Position numbers and translations under genes: made by a program. The notes under the pieces are model-generated. The model saw only the letters and a program-made list of their open reading frames with translations. It did no database searches and had not been told where the DNA came from. DNA of 58,450 nt from the NCBI RefSeq assembly GCF_004365965.1, contig NZ_SOEB01000028.1:1-58450 (forward strand). The letters are read 5' to 3'. Shown here piece after piece: positions 45,201-56,295 of this stretch (its first letter is position 1; every line of letters begins with the position of its first letter). This DNA comes from Rhodovulum visakhapatnamense. GTDB lineage: Bacteria > Pseudomonadota > Alphaproteobacteria > Rhodobacterales > Rhodobacteraceae.

Positions 45201-47024
45201 ATGTGCGGAATCGTCGGCGTTCTGGGAGATCACGAGGCCGCGCCGCTGCTGGTGGCGGCGCTCGGGCGGCTTGAATACCGGGGCTATGACAGCGCCGGGA
45301 TCGCCACCGTCAATGCAGGGCGGCTCGACCGCCGCCGGGCGGTGGGCAAGCTTGTCAACCTGTCGGACCTTCTGGTCCACGAGCCGCTGCCGGGCAAGGC
45401 CGGGATCGGCCATACCCGCTGGGCCACCCATGGCGCGCCCACCCTCGCCAATGCCCATCCCCAGCGCGCGGGCCGGGTCGCGGTGGTCCATAACGGCATC
45501 ATCGAGAATTTCCGCGCGCTCCGTGACGAGCTCGGCGCCCGCGGCATCGGCTTCGAAAGCGATACCGATACCGAGACGGTGGCTCATCTGGCCCAGACCT
45601 ATCTCGACGAGGGGCTCACGCCGCGCGAGGCCGCGGCCCGCGCCATCGACCGGCTGGAAGGCGCCTTCGCGCTCCTGTTCCTGTTCGAGGGCGAGGACGA
45701 TCTGATGATCGCCGCCCGCAAGGGCTCGCCGCTGGCGGTGGGTCATGGCGAGGGCGAGATGTTCGTGGGCTCGGATGCCATCGCGCTGGCCCCGCTGACC
45801 AACCGGATCACCTATCTCGAAGAGGGCGACCGCGCCGTCGTCACCCGCGCGGGCGTCGAGATCTTCGACGCCACGGGCGATCTGGTCCCGCGCGAGATCC
45901 GCACCATCGAGATCGACGCCACCCGGGTCGAGAAGGGCGGCTACAAGCATTTCATGGCCAAGGAGATCGCCGAGCAGCCCGCGGTGCTGGGCGATGCGCT
46001 GCGCCATTATCTGGGCGAGGAGGGCACCGAGATCGCCCTGCCCGGCGGCGGCATCGACTTCTCGGGGATCACCCGGATCACCATGGTCGCCTGCGGCACC
46101 GCCTATCTGGCCTGCCTCACCGCCAAGTACTGGGTCGAGCGGCTGGCCGGGCTGCCGGTCGATGTCGATGTGGCCTCGGAATTCCGCTACCGCGAGCCGC
46201 CCATTCCCGAGGGTACGCTGGCGATCTTCGTCAGCCAGTCGGGCGAAACCGCCGACACGCTGGCCGCGCTGCGCTACTGCAAGAACCGGGCCGACCGGAT
46301 CGTTTCGGTGGTGAATGTCGCCGAAAGCTCGATCGCGCGCGAAAGCGACCTGGCGCTGCCGATCCTTGCGGGCGCCGAGATCGGCGTCGCCTCGACCAAG
46401 GCCTTCACCTGCCAGCTGGGCGTGCTGGCGCTGCTGGCGCTCGAGGCGGCGCGGCAGCGCGGGCGGCTGTCGCCGGCGGCGCTGGCCGAACATCTGGCGG
46501 CGCTGCGCGCGATGCCGGGTCGGTTCAACGCGGCGCTGGCCCTCCAGGACCGGATCGAGGGGCTGGCCCGGCGTCTGGCCGAGGCCACCGACGTTCTGTT
46601 CCTCGGGCGCGGCGCGATGTATCCGCTGGCGCTTGAGGGCGCGTTGAAGCTGAAGGAAATCAGCTACATCCATGCCGAGGGTTATGCCAGCGGCGAACTG
46701 AAGCATGGCCCGATAGCTCTGGTCGAAAAGACCGTGCCCGTGATCGTGATGGCGCCTTATGATCGGCTGTTCGACAAGACCGTGTCGAACATGCAGGAGG
46801 TGATGGCGCGCGGCGGTCCGGTGCTTCTGATCACCGATGCGCGTGGCGCGGCCGAGGCTGGCAGCGGCGTCTGGGAGACGCTGGTCCTGCCCGAGGCGCC
46901 CGAGCTTTTCGCTCCGATGCTATATGCCCTGCCGGTGCAGCTTCTGGCCTATCACACGGCGGTGGCCAAGGGCACCGATGTCGACCAGCCCCGCAACCTG
47001 GCCAAATCGGTCACCGTCGAATAG
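45201..47024 (+). CDS. glmS: Glucosamine-fructose-6-phosphate aminotransferase
   Basis: This 607-residue enzyme has an N-terminal glutaminase domain with catalytic C2 (MCGIVGVLGD) and HTRWATHGAPTLANAHPQ, and a C-terminal pair of SIS domains with ACGTAYLACLTAKYW, IFVSQSGETADTLAALRYCK and the closing DVDQPRNLAKSVTVE. It makes glucosamine 6-phosphate. No glmS ribozyme is expected in Proteobacteria, and none is seen. Confidence 0.96.
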   Translation: MCGIVGVLGDHEAAPLLVAALGRLEYRGYDSAGIATVNAGRLDRRRAVGKLVNLSDLLVHEPLPGKAGIGHTRWATHGAPTLANAHPQRAGRVAVVHNGIIENFRALRDELGARGIGFESDTDTETVAHLAQTYLDEGLTPREAAARAIDRLEGAFALLFLFEGEDDLMIAARKGSPLAVGHGEGEMFVGSDAIALAPLTNRITYLEEGDRAVVTRAGVEIFDATGDLVPREIRTIEIDATRVEKGGYKHFMAKEIAEQPAVLGDALRHYLGEEGTEIALPGGGIDFSGITRITMVACGTAYLACLTAKYWVERLAGLPVDVDVASEFRYREPPIPEGTLAIFVSQSGETADTLAALRYCKNRADRIVSVVNVAESSIARESDLALPILAGAEIGVASTKAFTCQLGVLALLALEAARQRGRLSPAALAEHLAALRAMPGRFNAALALQDRIEGLARRLAEATDVLFLGRGAMYPLALEGALKLKEISYIHAEGYASGELKHGPIALVEKTVPVIVMAPYDRLFDKTVSNMQEVMARGGPVLLITDARGAAEAGSGVWETLVLPEAPELFAPMLYALPVQLLAYHTAVAKGTDVDQPRNLAKSVTVE

Positions 47025-47129
47025 CGGGCGAATTGCTGGCCCCGGCGAATGTGAAGGTGTGATAAATTCGGTGCCTTTGTAAGAAACTCCGTACGCAAGT
47101 GTGTGCGGGAGCGGGCAGCCGTCCAGCAC

Positions 47130-47383
47130 CGTCGGATGACCGCCGTGGCCGCCGCCAGCTCTGGCGATGGCGTCAACCTCGGCAATCTCTTCGGCATTGC
47201 ATCGGGGGACGCCGCCATTGGCGATCCGCTGGTTTTGGTGACGGAAGGCGTCTTCGAGATGCCCAAAGTCCCCACCGACGAACTGGCCGTGGGCGATGCG
47301 GTCTTTTTCCGCACCTCCGACGGGACTGTGACCAGCGCCGCCAGCGGAAGCACCAAGATCGGCGTGGCCGTCTCGGCAGCGGG
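47130..47383 (+). pseudogene. DUF2190 phage-capsid-type gene fragment
   Basis: The plus-strand frame encodes VNLGNLFGIASGDAAIGDPL, then VTEGVFEMPKVPTDELAVGD and GSTKIGVAVSAAG, the core of DUF2190 proteins, which decorate phage capsids. The N-terminus lacks a proper start, and the expected final strands after VSAAG are missing because the frame runs into the truncated integrase gene. It is a leftover of a prophage structural module. Confidence 0.75.
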
Positions 47384-48514
47384 TATGCCTCAACCCGTAA
47401 AGAGAATGTCCCGGCGTCTCCGAGAGCCTGTTGGCCCGAAGATACTTGTTGACCGTGGCCGAGAGGCTGGCGGGGCTGGTGCGGTATTTGGGGAAGCCGT
47501 CGGGGCACTGCGCCAGAGCCTTCAGGCTCACGCCCGTCAGGGGGATGACGCGGCGTGCGTTGCGCGTCTTGAGCTGGCGTCCAACGGGCTCAATCGAAAT
47601 GTGCGGTGTGGCCGCGCCAAGCCGTATCTGATCGCTTGTGAGGGCCGCCAGCTCGCTCGGCCGCGCCCCGGTGTTGACCATCGCCAGAAGGATGCAGCGG
47701 GCTTCCTTGTTGAGCCCGTCCAGCGCCCCGGGGGCCAAGAGCTTGTCGCGTATCCAGCTTTCGGAGAAGGGCGGGCGCTGTTGTGCCTCACCTTCCTTGA
47801 AGCTGAGATCGGAGAGGGGCAGCACCAGCCCGAGCGGTTTCATGCGGTTCACGGTCTTCAGCACGTCGCCAAGGTGGATAAGGTCTTTGTTGCCCGAGTT
47901 TGGCGTAAGGTCTTCGCTCTGGATGCGTTCAAACCACCACTGGCGGAAGTCCAGCATATCGTCGCCGGTTATGTCGCCAATGGCCTTGTCGCCTACCACG
48001 TCCACGAACTTCTTCACGGCTTTCTTGCGCGGGTTTTCCCAGTGTCGGAGCTGGTCCGGGCTCTTGCCAAGCGTCTTGTCCGCGACCAAGCCCCAATAGA
48101 GTTCAAGAGCCCGAGTCACTGTTATCGCCGGTTCACTCACTCCGCCCATAAGGGCAGCCGTGTCCCGCATATCCAGTTCACCGTCTTTGCGCTCTTTGAG
48201 GCTTCGACACGTGCAAGGAGCTGGTCTTGCGGCAGCTTGGCGATTTGGGGCGCTGGCGGGTAGCGGAAGCCCCGGACGGCGGCGAGATTCTTGGCTGCCT
48301 CGAAACGCTTTTCCGCGTCGCTTGTGTCACCGGCAAGGCGGGCTTCCCAGCCCTCAACAATGTGCTGCCAAGCGACGGGGGCTTTCTGTTGGGCGACGGT
48401 AAGGGAGTCCGTGTGCAGGCTGACCCAGATGCTCTTGCGCTCTTCCACGCGCTCATAGCGGCGCGGCGCGCGCTTGCGCAGGTGATAAGTGCTGCCCCGC
48501 TTCATGATGGTCAT
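47382..48514 (-). pseudogene. Phage tyrosine integrase, truncated and frameshifted
   Basis: The N-terminus (MKRGSTYHLRKRAPRRYERV) lies at 48514 in one frame and the rest (PAITVTRALELYWGLVADKT onward) in another; the shift is near 48140-48170. The catalytic core shows the first Arg in AMVNTGARPSELAALT and the HxxR box in GHSLYGLRHT, where the gene is cut by the DUF2190 fragment. The catalytic tyrosine and about 60 final residues are missing, so it is dead. It points at tRNA-Ser, a typical attachment site for such integrases. Confidence 0.85.
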
Positions 48515-48638
48515 GGCCGTTTCCCCGCTGGTGGCGTGTGCGGAGTGCGCGGCGAAATGGGTTGCAAAACAAGGCGAAACGACGGATCGCGCGCAGAGCG
48601 CTGCGATCTAACATCTTGCTTTTGCTTGGTAATTTGCC

Positions 48639-48656
48639 AAAACCTCGCAAGGTTTT
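48639..48656 (-). terminator. Terminator after tRNA-Ser
   Basis: AAAACCT (48639-48645) and AGGTTTT (48650-48656) form a perfect 7-bp hairpin with a 4-base loop just after the CCA of the minus-strand tRNA. The T-run at the end of the stem supports intrinsic termination. Confidence 0.6.
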
Positions 48657-48657
48657 G

Positions 48658-48747
48658 TGGCGGAGAGACAGGGATTCGAACCCTGGGAACCCGTGAAGGC
48701 TCAACGGTTTTCGAGACCGCCCCGTTCGACCACTCCGGCACCTCTCC
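48658..48747 (-). tRNA. tRNA-Ser (anticodon CGA)
   Basis: The minus strand folds as a class II tRNA of 90 nt including encoded CCA: acceptor GGAGAGG with TCTCTCC, a long variable arm, anticodon stem with loop CTCGAAA (anticodon CGA, reads UCG), and T-loop GGTTCGAATCC. The truncated phage integrase gene lies just past its 3' end, so it is the likely attachment site. Confidence 0.95.
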
Positions 48748-48905
48748 GCAGCCCGTGGCCTTGTGGAGCGGTCATTTAGTTGGAACCGCGACGGGGTGCA
48801 ACCGTTTTTCGCGCGGGCAGGAAACTTCGCCAAGACTCCCGGACATGGTTGGATTTCCCGCCGCTTCGCGATAGCTCTGAACCACCCCTGAACCCGGACC
48901 CGCCG

Positions 48906-49733
48906 ATGTCACGTCTCTTCGCCGCCGCCGCCCTGATTGCCGCCCTTGCCGGGGGACCGGTCCGGGCCGACGACGGTCCCGAGGTGCAGCGACTCGTCGA
49001 GGCGCTGGCGCTGCCGGATCTGGTCGAGATCATGCGCGACGAGGGGCTGGTCTATGGCGACGGGTTGGAAGCCGACCTTTTCCCCGACCGTGGGGGCGCG
49101 CGCTGGGACGCTGCCGTCGCGCGGATCTACGACTCCGACCGGATCGAGAGGGCGATGCGGGAGGCCCTCGGCACGCGACTCGCGGCCGACGAGATCGAGC
49201 CGCTGGTGGCCTTCTTTACCTCGCCCGAGGGGGCTCGGATCGTGGCGCTTGAACTGTCGGCGCGGCGCGCGATGCTCGACCCCGAGATCGACAAGGCCAG
49301 TCGCGAGCGGCTGGAGGAGATGCAGGCCGACGGCGATCCGCGGCTCGATCTGGTGGGCCGCTTCATCGCGGCGAACGGGCTGATCGAGGCCAATGTCGCG
49401 GGCGCGCTCAATGCCAATTACGCCTTCTATACCGGCCTGGTCGATGGTCGTGCCTTCGATTATGCGCTGACCGAGGACCAGATCCTCGACGATGTCCGGC
49501 GCCAGGAGCCCGAGATTCGCGAGGACACGCGGACCTGGCTTTTCTCTTATCTGGCGATGGCCTATGCGCCGCTCGACGATGCGACGATGGAATCCTACAT
49601 CCGGCTGTCCGAGACCCGCCCCGGGCAGGATCTGAACGATGCGCTCTTCGAGGGGTTCGAGGCCGCCTTCCAGGGTATCTCGCGCGACCTTGGGCTCGCT
49701 GCGGCGCGGTTCATCGCCGGGCAGGATCTTTAG
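48906..49733 (+). CDS. Secreted DUF2059 protein
   Basis: The protein has 275 residues. The first 22 are a signal peptide (SRLFAAAALIAALAGGPVRA). Two DUF2059-like helical units are visible: RLAADEIEPLVAFFTSPEGA with ELSARRAML in the first half and RTWLFSYLAMAYAPLDDATM with ESYIRLSE in the second. These periplasmic proteins have no established role that I know. Start at ATG 48906 because it begins the signal peptide. Confidence 0.82.
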   Translation: MSRLFAAAALIAALAGGPVRADDGPEVQRLVEALALPDLVEIMRDEGLVYGDGLEADLFPDRGGARWDAAVARIYDSDRIERAMREALGTRLAADEIEPLVAFFTSPEGARIVALELSARRAMLDPEIDKASRERLEEMQADGDPRLDLVGRFIAANGLIEANVAGALNANYAFYTGLVDGRAFDYALTEDQILDDVRRQEPEIREDTRTWLFSYLAMAYAPLDDATMESYIRLSETRPGQDLNDALFEGFEAAFQGISRDLGLAAARFIAGQDL

Positions 49734-49993
49734 CCCCGTCCGTGCCGCGGCCGACAGGGACCGGGGCACAGCCAGGCGGGCTTGACTTGGGCGTCGAAAT
49801 CGCCGATACGCACGGCTCTGGCCCGAATGGCGTTCGTACGCAGTCTTTGCGTTCGAGCGCATGGCGGGCTGTTTGACATTGACGAAACATAGACATCGCC
49901 CCGATGGGGGCGCGCTGTCCGGGGCGCGCGCAAGCGCGGGAACACCGCTACGGGGCGGGGCCGAAGGACGCGGCGACAAGAAGGGAATGGCCG

Positions 49994-50635
49994 ATGTTTG
50001 CGGTCCTCAAGACCGGTGGCAAGCAGTACAAGGTGCAGTCGGGTGACGTGCTGCGCGTCGAGAAGCTTGCTGCCGAAGCCGGTGAGACGGTTCAGTTCAA
50101 CGAGATCCTGATGGTGGACGGTCAGGTCGGTACGCCGACCGTCGAGGGCGCTGGGGTGCAGGCCACCGTGATCGACCAGATCAAGGGCGACAAGGTCATC
50201 CACTTCGTCAAGCGCCGCCGCAAGCACAGCTCGCAGCGCACCAAGGGCCACCGTCAGCAGCTGACGCTGCTGCGCGTGACCGAGATCCTGGCCTCGGGCG
50301 CCGCCGCGACCGGCGTGAAGGCCGCGATCGGGTCCGGCTCGGTGTCGGGGGCTGCGGTTATCGTAGCCGAGCCGAAGGCCGCCAAGGCCGCCGAAGCCAA
50401 GGCCGAGGCCCCGGCCGAAGCCGCCGCGCCCGCAGGCGACGACCTGAAGAAACTGCCCGGCGTCGGCCCGGCGATGGAAAAGAAACTGCATGAGGCCGGG
50501 ATCACCCGCTTCGCGCAGATCGCTGCCTGGACCAACGAGCAGGCTGCCGCGATGGATTCGCGTCTCGGCCTGAAGGGCAAGATCGTGAATGACGGCTGGG
50601 TGGCGCTTGCCAAGGACCTGGCCAAGAAGGCCTAA
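49994..50635 (+). CDS. rplU: Ribosomal protein L21 with long C-terminal extension
   Basis: The 213-residue protein starts MFAVLKTGGKQYKVQSGDVL at 49994, preceded by GAAGGGA. The normal L21 fold covers residues 1-103 (including HFVKRRRKHSSQRTKGHRQQ). It is followed by an Ala/Lys/Glu-rich linker and a helix-hairpin-helix-like domain (KKLPGVGPAMEKKLHEAGIT, FAQIAAWT). Such extensions are common in alphaproteobacterial L21; the role of the extra domain is not known to me. The 260-bp gap upstream must contain the promoter. Confidence 0.95.
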   Translation: MFAVLKTGGKQYKVQSGDVLRVEKLAAEAGETVQFNEILMVDGQVGTPTVEGAGVQATVIDQIKGDKVIHFVKRRRKHSSQRTKGHRQQLTLLRVTEILASGAAATGVKAAIGSGSVSGAAVIVAEPKAAKAAEAKAEAPAEAAAPAGDDLKKLPGVGPAMEKKLHEAGITRFAQIAAWTNEQAAAMDSRLGLKGKIVNDGWVALAKDLAKKA

Positions 50636-50653
50636 GCGAGAGGAGAGGACGAC

Positions 50654-50923
50654 ATGGCACACAAGAAAGCAGGCGGCTCCTCGCGTAACGGTCGCGACTC
50701 TGCCGGGCGCCGTCTTGGCGTCAAGATCTATGGCGGCCAGGCGGCCGCGTCGGGCAACATCATCGTCCGTCAGCGCGGTACCAAGTTCTGGCCGGGCGAA
50801 GGCGTGGGCATGGGCCGGGATCACACCATCTTTGCGACCTGCGAAGGCGCCGTGACCTTCAAGAAGGGCCTCAAGGGCCGCACCTTCATTTCGGTTCTCC
50901 CGGTGGCGGAGGCCGCCGAGTAA
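50654..50923 (+). CDS. rpmA: Ribosomal protein L27
   Basis: This 89-residue protein of the large subunit has an N-terminus ([20 protein letters not shown]) that reaches the peptidyl transferase centre, and the typical [11 protein letters not shown]-like segment ([20 protein letters not shown]). There is no N-terminal extension of the kind cleaved in Firmicutes. It lies 18 bases after rplU and is followed by a strong terminator. Confidence 0.97.
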   Translation: MAHKKAGGSSRNGRDSAGRRLGVKIYGGQAAASGNIIVRQRGTKFWPGEGVGMGRDHTIFATCEGAVTFKKGLKGRTFISVLPVAEAAE

Positions 50924-50951
50924 GCCGAAACCTCAGGGCAAATCACAAAGC

Positions 50952-50987
50952 GGGGGATCGGCAGAGCGCCGGTCCCCTTTTTGTTTT
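50952..50987 (+). terminator. Intrinsic terminator after rplU-rpmA
   Basis: GGGGATCGGC (50953-50962) pairs with GCCGGTCCCC (50968-50977) with one wobble, loop AGAGC, followed by TTTTTGTTTTT. It is a textbook terminator 29 bases after the rpmA stop. Confidence 0.9.
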
Positions 50988-51247
50988 TGTAAACGGAGCT
51001 CGGGTAGATGAAGCCCCCATGCGTTTCTCGGATCTGGCGGCCGGATGGCCGCCGCGGGACCCGGCTCCGTGCCTTGCAGACGACCGGGGCGGGACCCATC
51101 TTGGTCGCGGGTGACCGTGGGCGCGGGACGCGTGGAAGGACGCGCGTCCCGGGCGTTTGAGACAGGTCCGGGGCGTGCATGTTTCGCGACGCGCCCCGGC
51201 ACATCCGGTCACCGGGAGAATCCGGCGCCGTTCGGAGGAGGCAAGCC
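50988..51247 (+). promoter_or_regulatory. Structured gene-free region before the acetyltransferase-obgE operon
   Basis: The 260 bases after the terminator hold no gene. Two strong hairpins are visible: GGCGGCC-GGAT-GGCCGCC (51036-51053) and GGGACGCG paired with CGCGTCCC (51125-51150). This may be the promoter and 5' leader of the operon, or a small RNA. GGAGG at its end is the ribosome-binding site of the next gene. Confidence 0.4.
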
Positions 51248-51787
51248 ATGAAACTCGACCTGATCCCCCCCCAGCCCGCGATCGCGGCAGAACGCTTCGT
51301 GCTGCGTCCGGTGCGCCGGTCCGATGCGGGGCTGCTGTCGCTTTACAGCGGCGATCTTCGCGTGGCCCGCTTCACCCGCTCGATCCCGCATCCGCTGCCG
51401 CCCGGCGCGACCGAGGCCTTCATCCAACGCGCCCAGGACCCCGAGCGCAGCGAGGATGTCTGGGTCATGGACGGGGCCGAACAGGGGCTGTCCGAGGTTC
51501 TGGGCGTGATCGCGCTCGACCGGATGGAGCGCGACCAGTCGGAAATCGGCTATTGGGTCGCGCCGGCCTTCTGGAATACCGGCATCGCTTCCGAGGCGGT
51601 GGGTGCGCTTCTGACGGCCAATCCGCAGAAGGCCAAGACGGTCTTCGCCGAGGTCTTTCAGGATAATCCCGGCTCGGCCCGGGTGCTGACCAATGCCGGG
51701 TTCGAATATCTCGGCGACGCCGAAGCCTATTCGGTCGCGCGGGAGGCCAAGGTGGCCACCTGGACTTATCTGAAGAAGCTCGGCTGA
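51248..51787 (+). CDS. GNAT acetyltransferase, RimJ/RimL-like
   Basis: This 179-residue GNAT protein of the ribosomal-protein acetyltransferase type: ERFVLRPVRRSDAGLLSLYS, EVLGVIALDRMERDQSEIGY, WVAPAFWNTGIASEAVGALL and DNPGSARVLTNAGFEYLGDA (acetyl-CoA site). The ATG at 51248 follows GGAGGCA; an upstream in-frame ATG at 51179 is less likely. A second GNAT gene follows 3 bases later. Confidence 0.87.
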   Translation: MKLDLIPPQPAIAAERFVLRPVRRSDAGLLSLYSGDLRVARFTRSIPHPLPPGATEAFIQRAQDPERSEDVWVMDGAEQGLSEVLGVIALDRMERDQSEIGYWVAPAFWNTGIASEAVGALLTANPQKAKTVFAEVFQDNPGSARVLTNAGFEYLGDAEAYSVAREAKVATWTYLKKLG

Positions 51788-51790
51788 CAG

Positions 51791-54459
<2,669 letters not shown>

Positions 54460-54463
<4 letters not shown>

Positions 54464-55725
54464 AGGACATCATCGACATTCACGCCCTCATGGCCGATCT
54501 GGGCGCGCGCGCCCGGGTGGCGGCGGCCGAACTGGCCTTTGCCCCGGCGGCGGCAAAGCGCAGGGCACTGGACGTCGCGGCCGAGACCGTTCTGAGGCAC
54601 AAGGCGCAGATCCTGGCCGAGAACGCGACCGACATGGAATACGGCCGCGACAAGGAACTGAGCCCGGCCATGCTGGACCGGCTGATGCTGAACGAGGCCC
54701 GGATCGAGGCCATTGCCGCGGGCCTGCGTGCAGTTGCCGCCCAGCCCGACCCGGTGGGCCAGGTGATGGCGGAATGGGACATGCCCTCGGGGCTGCATAT
54801 CCGTCGGGTGCGCACGCCCCTGGGCGTGATCGGCGTGATCTATGAAAGCCGGCCCAATGTCACCGCCGATGCGGGCGCGCTTTGCCTCAAGGCCGGCAAC
54901 GCGGTGATCCTGCGCGGCGGGTCGGAAAGCTTTCATTCCTCGGGGGCGCTGCACGAATGCCTGGTGGCGGGGCTTGCCAGGGCACGGCTGCCCGAGGATG
55001 CGATCCAGCGCGTGCCGACCCGCGACCGCGCCGCAGTCAGTGCGATGCTCACCCTCACGCAGTATATCGACGTCATCGTGCCGCGCGGCGGCAAGGGACT
55101 GGTCGGGCTGGTGCAGCGCGAGGCGCGGGTGCCGGTCTTTGCCCATCTCGAGGGCATCGTGCATATCTATGTCGACAAGGCCGCCGATCCGGCCAAGGCG
55201 CTGTCGGTGGTGCTGAACGCCAAGACCCGGCGCACCGGCATCTGCGGCGCGGCCGAATGTCTGCTGATCCACAAGGACGTGGCCGCGACGCTTGGCGCCG
55301 ATCTGGTCGCGGCGCTGGTCAAGGCCGGGGTGCGGGTCCATGCCGACAAGGTGCTGGCCCGGCTGCCGGGCACGGTGCCCGCCACCGCCGAGGATTGGGG
55401 GCGCGAATATCTCGATATGGACATCGCCGCCAAGGTGGTGGGCGATATCGACAGCGCCATCGAGCATATCCGGACCTTCGGCTCGGGCCATACCGATGCC
55501 ATCCTGACCGAGGATGACGCCGCGGCGGCGCGGTTCTTCGAACGGCTCGACAGCGCGATCCTGATGCGCAACGCCTCGACCCAGTTCGCCGATGGCGGCG
55601 AATTCGGGATGGGCGCCGAGATCGGCATCGCGACCGGCAAGCTGCATGCGCGCGGGCCGGTCGGGGCCGAACAGCTGACCAGCTTCAAGTATCTGGTCGA
55701 AGGCAACGGCACGCTCCGGGCCTGA
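54460..55725 (+). CDS. proA: Gamma-glutamyl phosphate reductase
   Basis: The protein has 421 residues. Motifs are [39 protein letters not shown], the catalytic cysteine in [18 protein letters not shown] and [20 protein letters not shown]. It reduces the ProB product to glutamate semialdehyde. The ATG overlaps the proB stop (ATGA). A GC-rich hairpin follows. Confidence 0.96.
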
Positions 55726-55741
55726 GCCCGGGCTGTGTGAC

Positions 55742-55765
55742 GGGCCCCGGGGCGCGCCGGGGCCC
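55742..55765 (+). terminator. Hairpin after proA
   Basis: GGGCCCCGG (55742-55750) and CCGGGGCCC (55757-55765) form a perfect 9-bp stem with a 6-base loop, 16 bases after the proA stop. There is no T-tract. The rest of the gap to 55922 also holds a small hairpin ACTGC-GTAA-GCAGT at 55887-55900 but no gene. Confidence 0.55.
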
Positions 55766-55922
55766 TGCCTCCGAAGGCTGATGTCAAGGGGATGCCGTCA
55801 TGAAGAGGACTAAGAAAGATACGTGATACCAAGCTCTTGCCGAGCAGATCGTTTTTCGATTTAAAGGCTGGAGAAGTCGCGTAAGCACTGCGTAAGCAGT
55901 CAGGGCCTGACGGTTCTGCTGC

Positions 55923-55999
55923 GCACCCATAGCTCAGCTGGATAGAGCGTCGCCCTCCGAAGGCGAAGGCCTCAGGTTCGAATCCTGATGGGTGCGCCA
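55923..55999 (+). tRNA. tRNA-Arg (anticodon CCG)
   Basis: A 77-nt cloverleaf including encoded CCA: acceptor GCACCCA with TGGGTGC, D-arm AGCTCAGCTGGATAGAG, anticodon loop CTCCGAA (anticodon CCG, reads CGG), T-loop GGTTCGAATCC. It marks the border between the ordinary chromosome and a less GC-rich accessory stretch. Confidence 0.96.
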
Positions 56000-56295
56000 T
56001 TAACCTCGAAATTCCAAAACATTGGCGTGGTCTGTTCACGCGATTGAGCGCATGCGCGCCGTGGCCTAAAGTAGGCGGGCTTCACCAAGGTTGGCGGCAA
56101 AACTCAGGGTGCGGTTGGGAAGGCTCGCGGTATCGTCGAGCAATGCGGGTCGAGACCGAGGAGGGGATCTGTTCCCACATCGGATCAAGGGCCGGGGCGA
56201 GAACCTCTGATACCTATCGCTGAAGCGCCTCCGTTCGCCAAGAGCACCGTGGTCCCCATCAGCAGTATCCGACTCTCAATGCTGACTCACGGGTG
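56000..56295. other. Gene-free stretch after tRNA-Arg
   Basis: No intact gene is seen in these 296 bases between tRNA-Arg and the hipA stop. Short broken frames suggest remnants of mobile DNA, but nothing can be named. I did not find a repeat of the tRNA 3' end here. Confidence 0.4.

Noticed and set aside
43692-46706. Upstream part of a 1228-codon minus-strand frame that reaches gph
   Set aside because: Only the last 223 codons are the real gph; the rest is antisense to glmU and glmS.
46920-47385. Continuation of the integrase frame to 46920 as one 416-residue protein
   Set aside because: Beyond the HxxR box the residues are antisense to the DUF2190 fragment and glmS and do not resemble an integrase C-terminus.
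48453-48833. Minus-strand frames over tRNA-Ser starting MPEWSNGAVSKT
   Set aside because: They translate the tRNA gene itself, another well-known artefact.
55880-55900. Repeated GTAAGCA words before tRNA-Arg as an attachment site
   Set aside because: The repeats are only about 10 bases long and do not match the tRNA 3' end or any sequence further right.
55167-56039. Minus-strand frame containing HPSGFEPEAF
   Set aside because: This peptide is the translation of the antisense strand of tRNA-Arg, a common artefact in databases.
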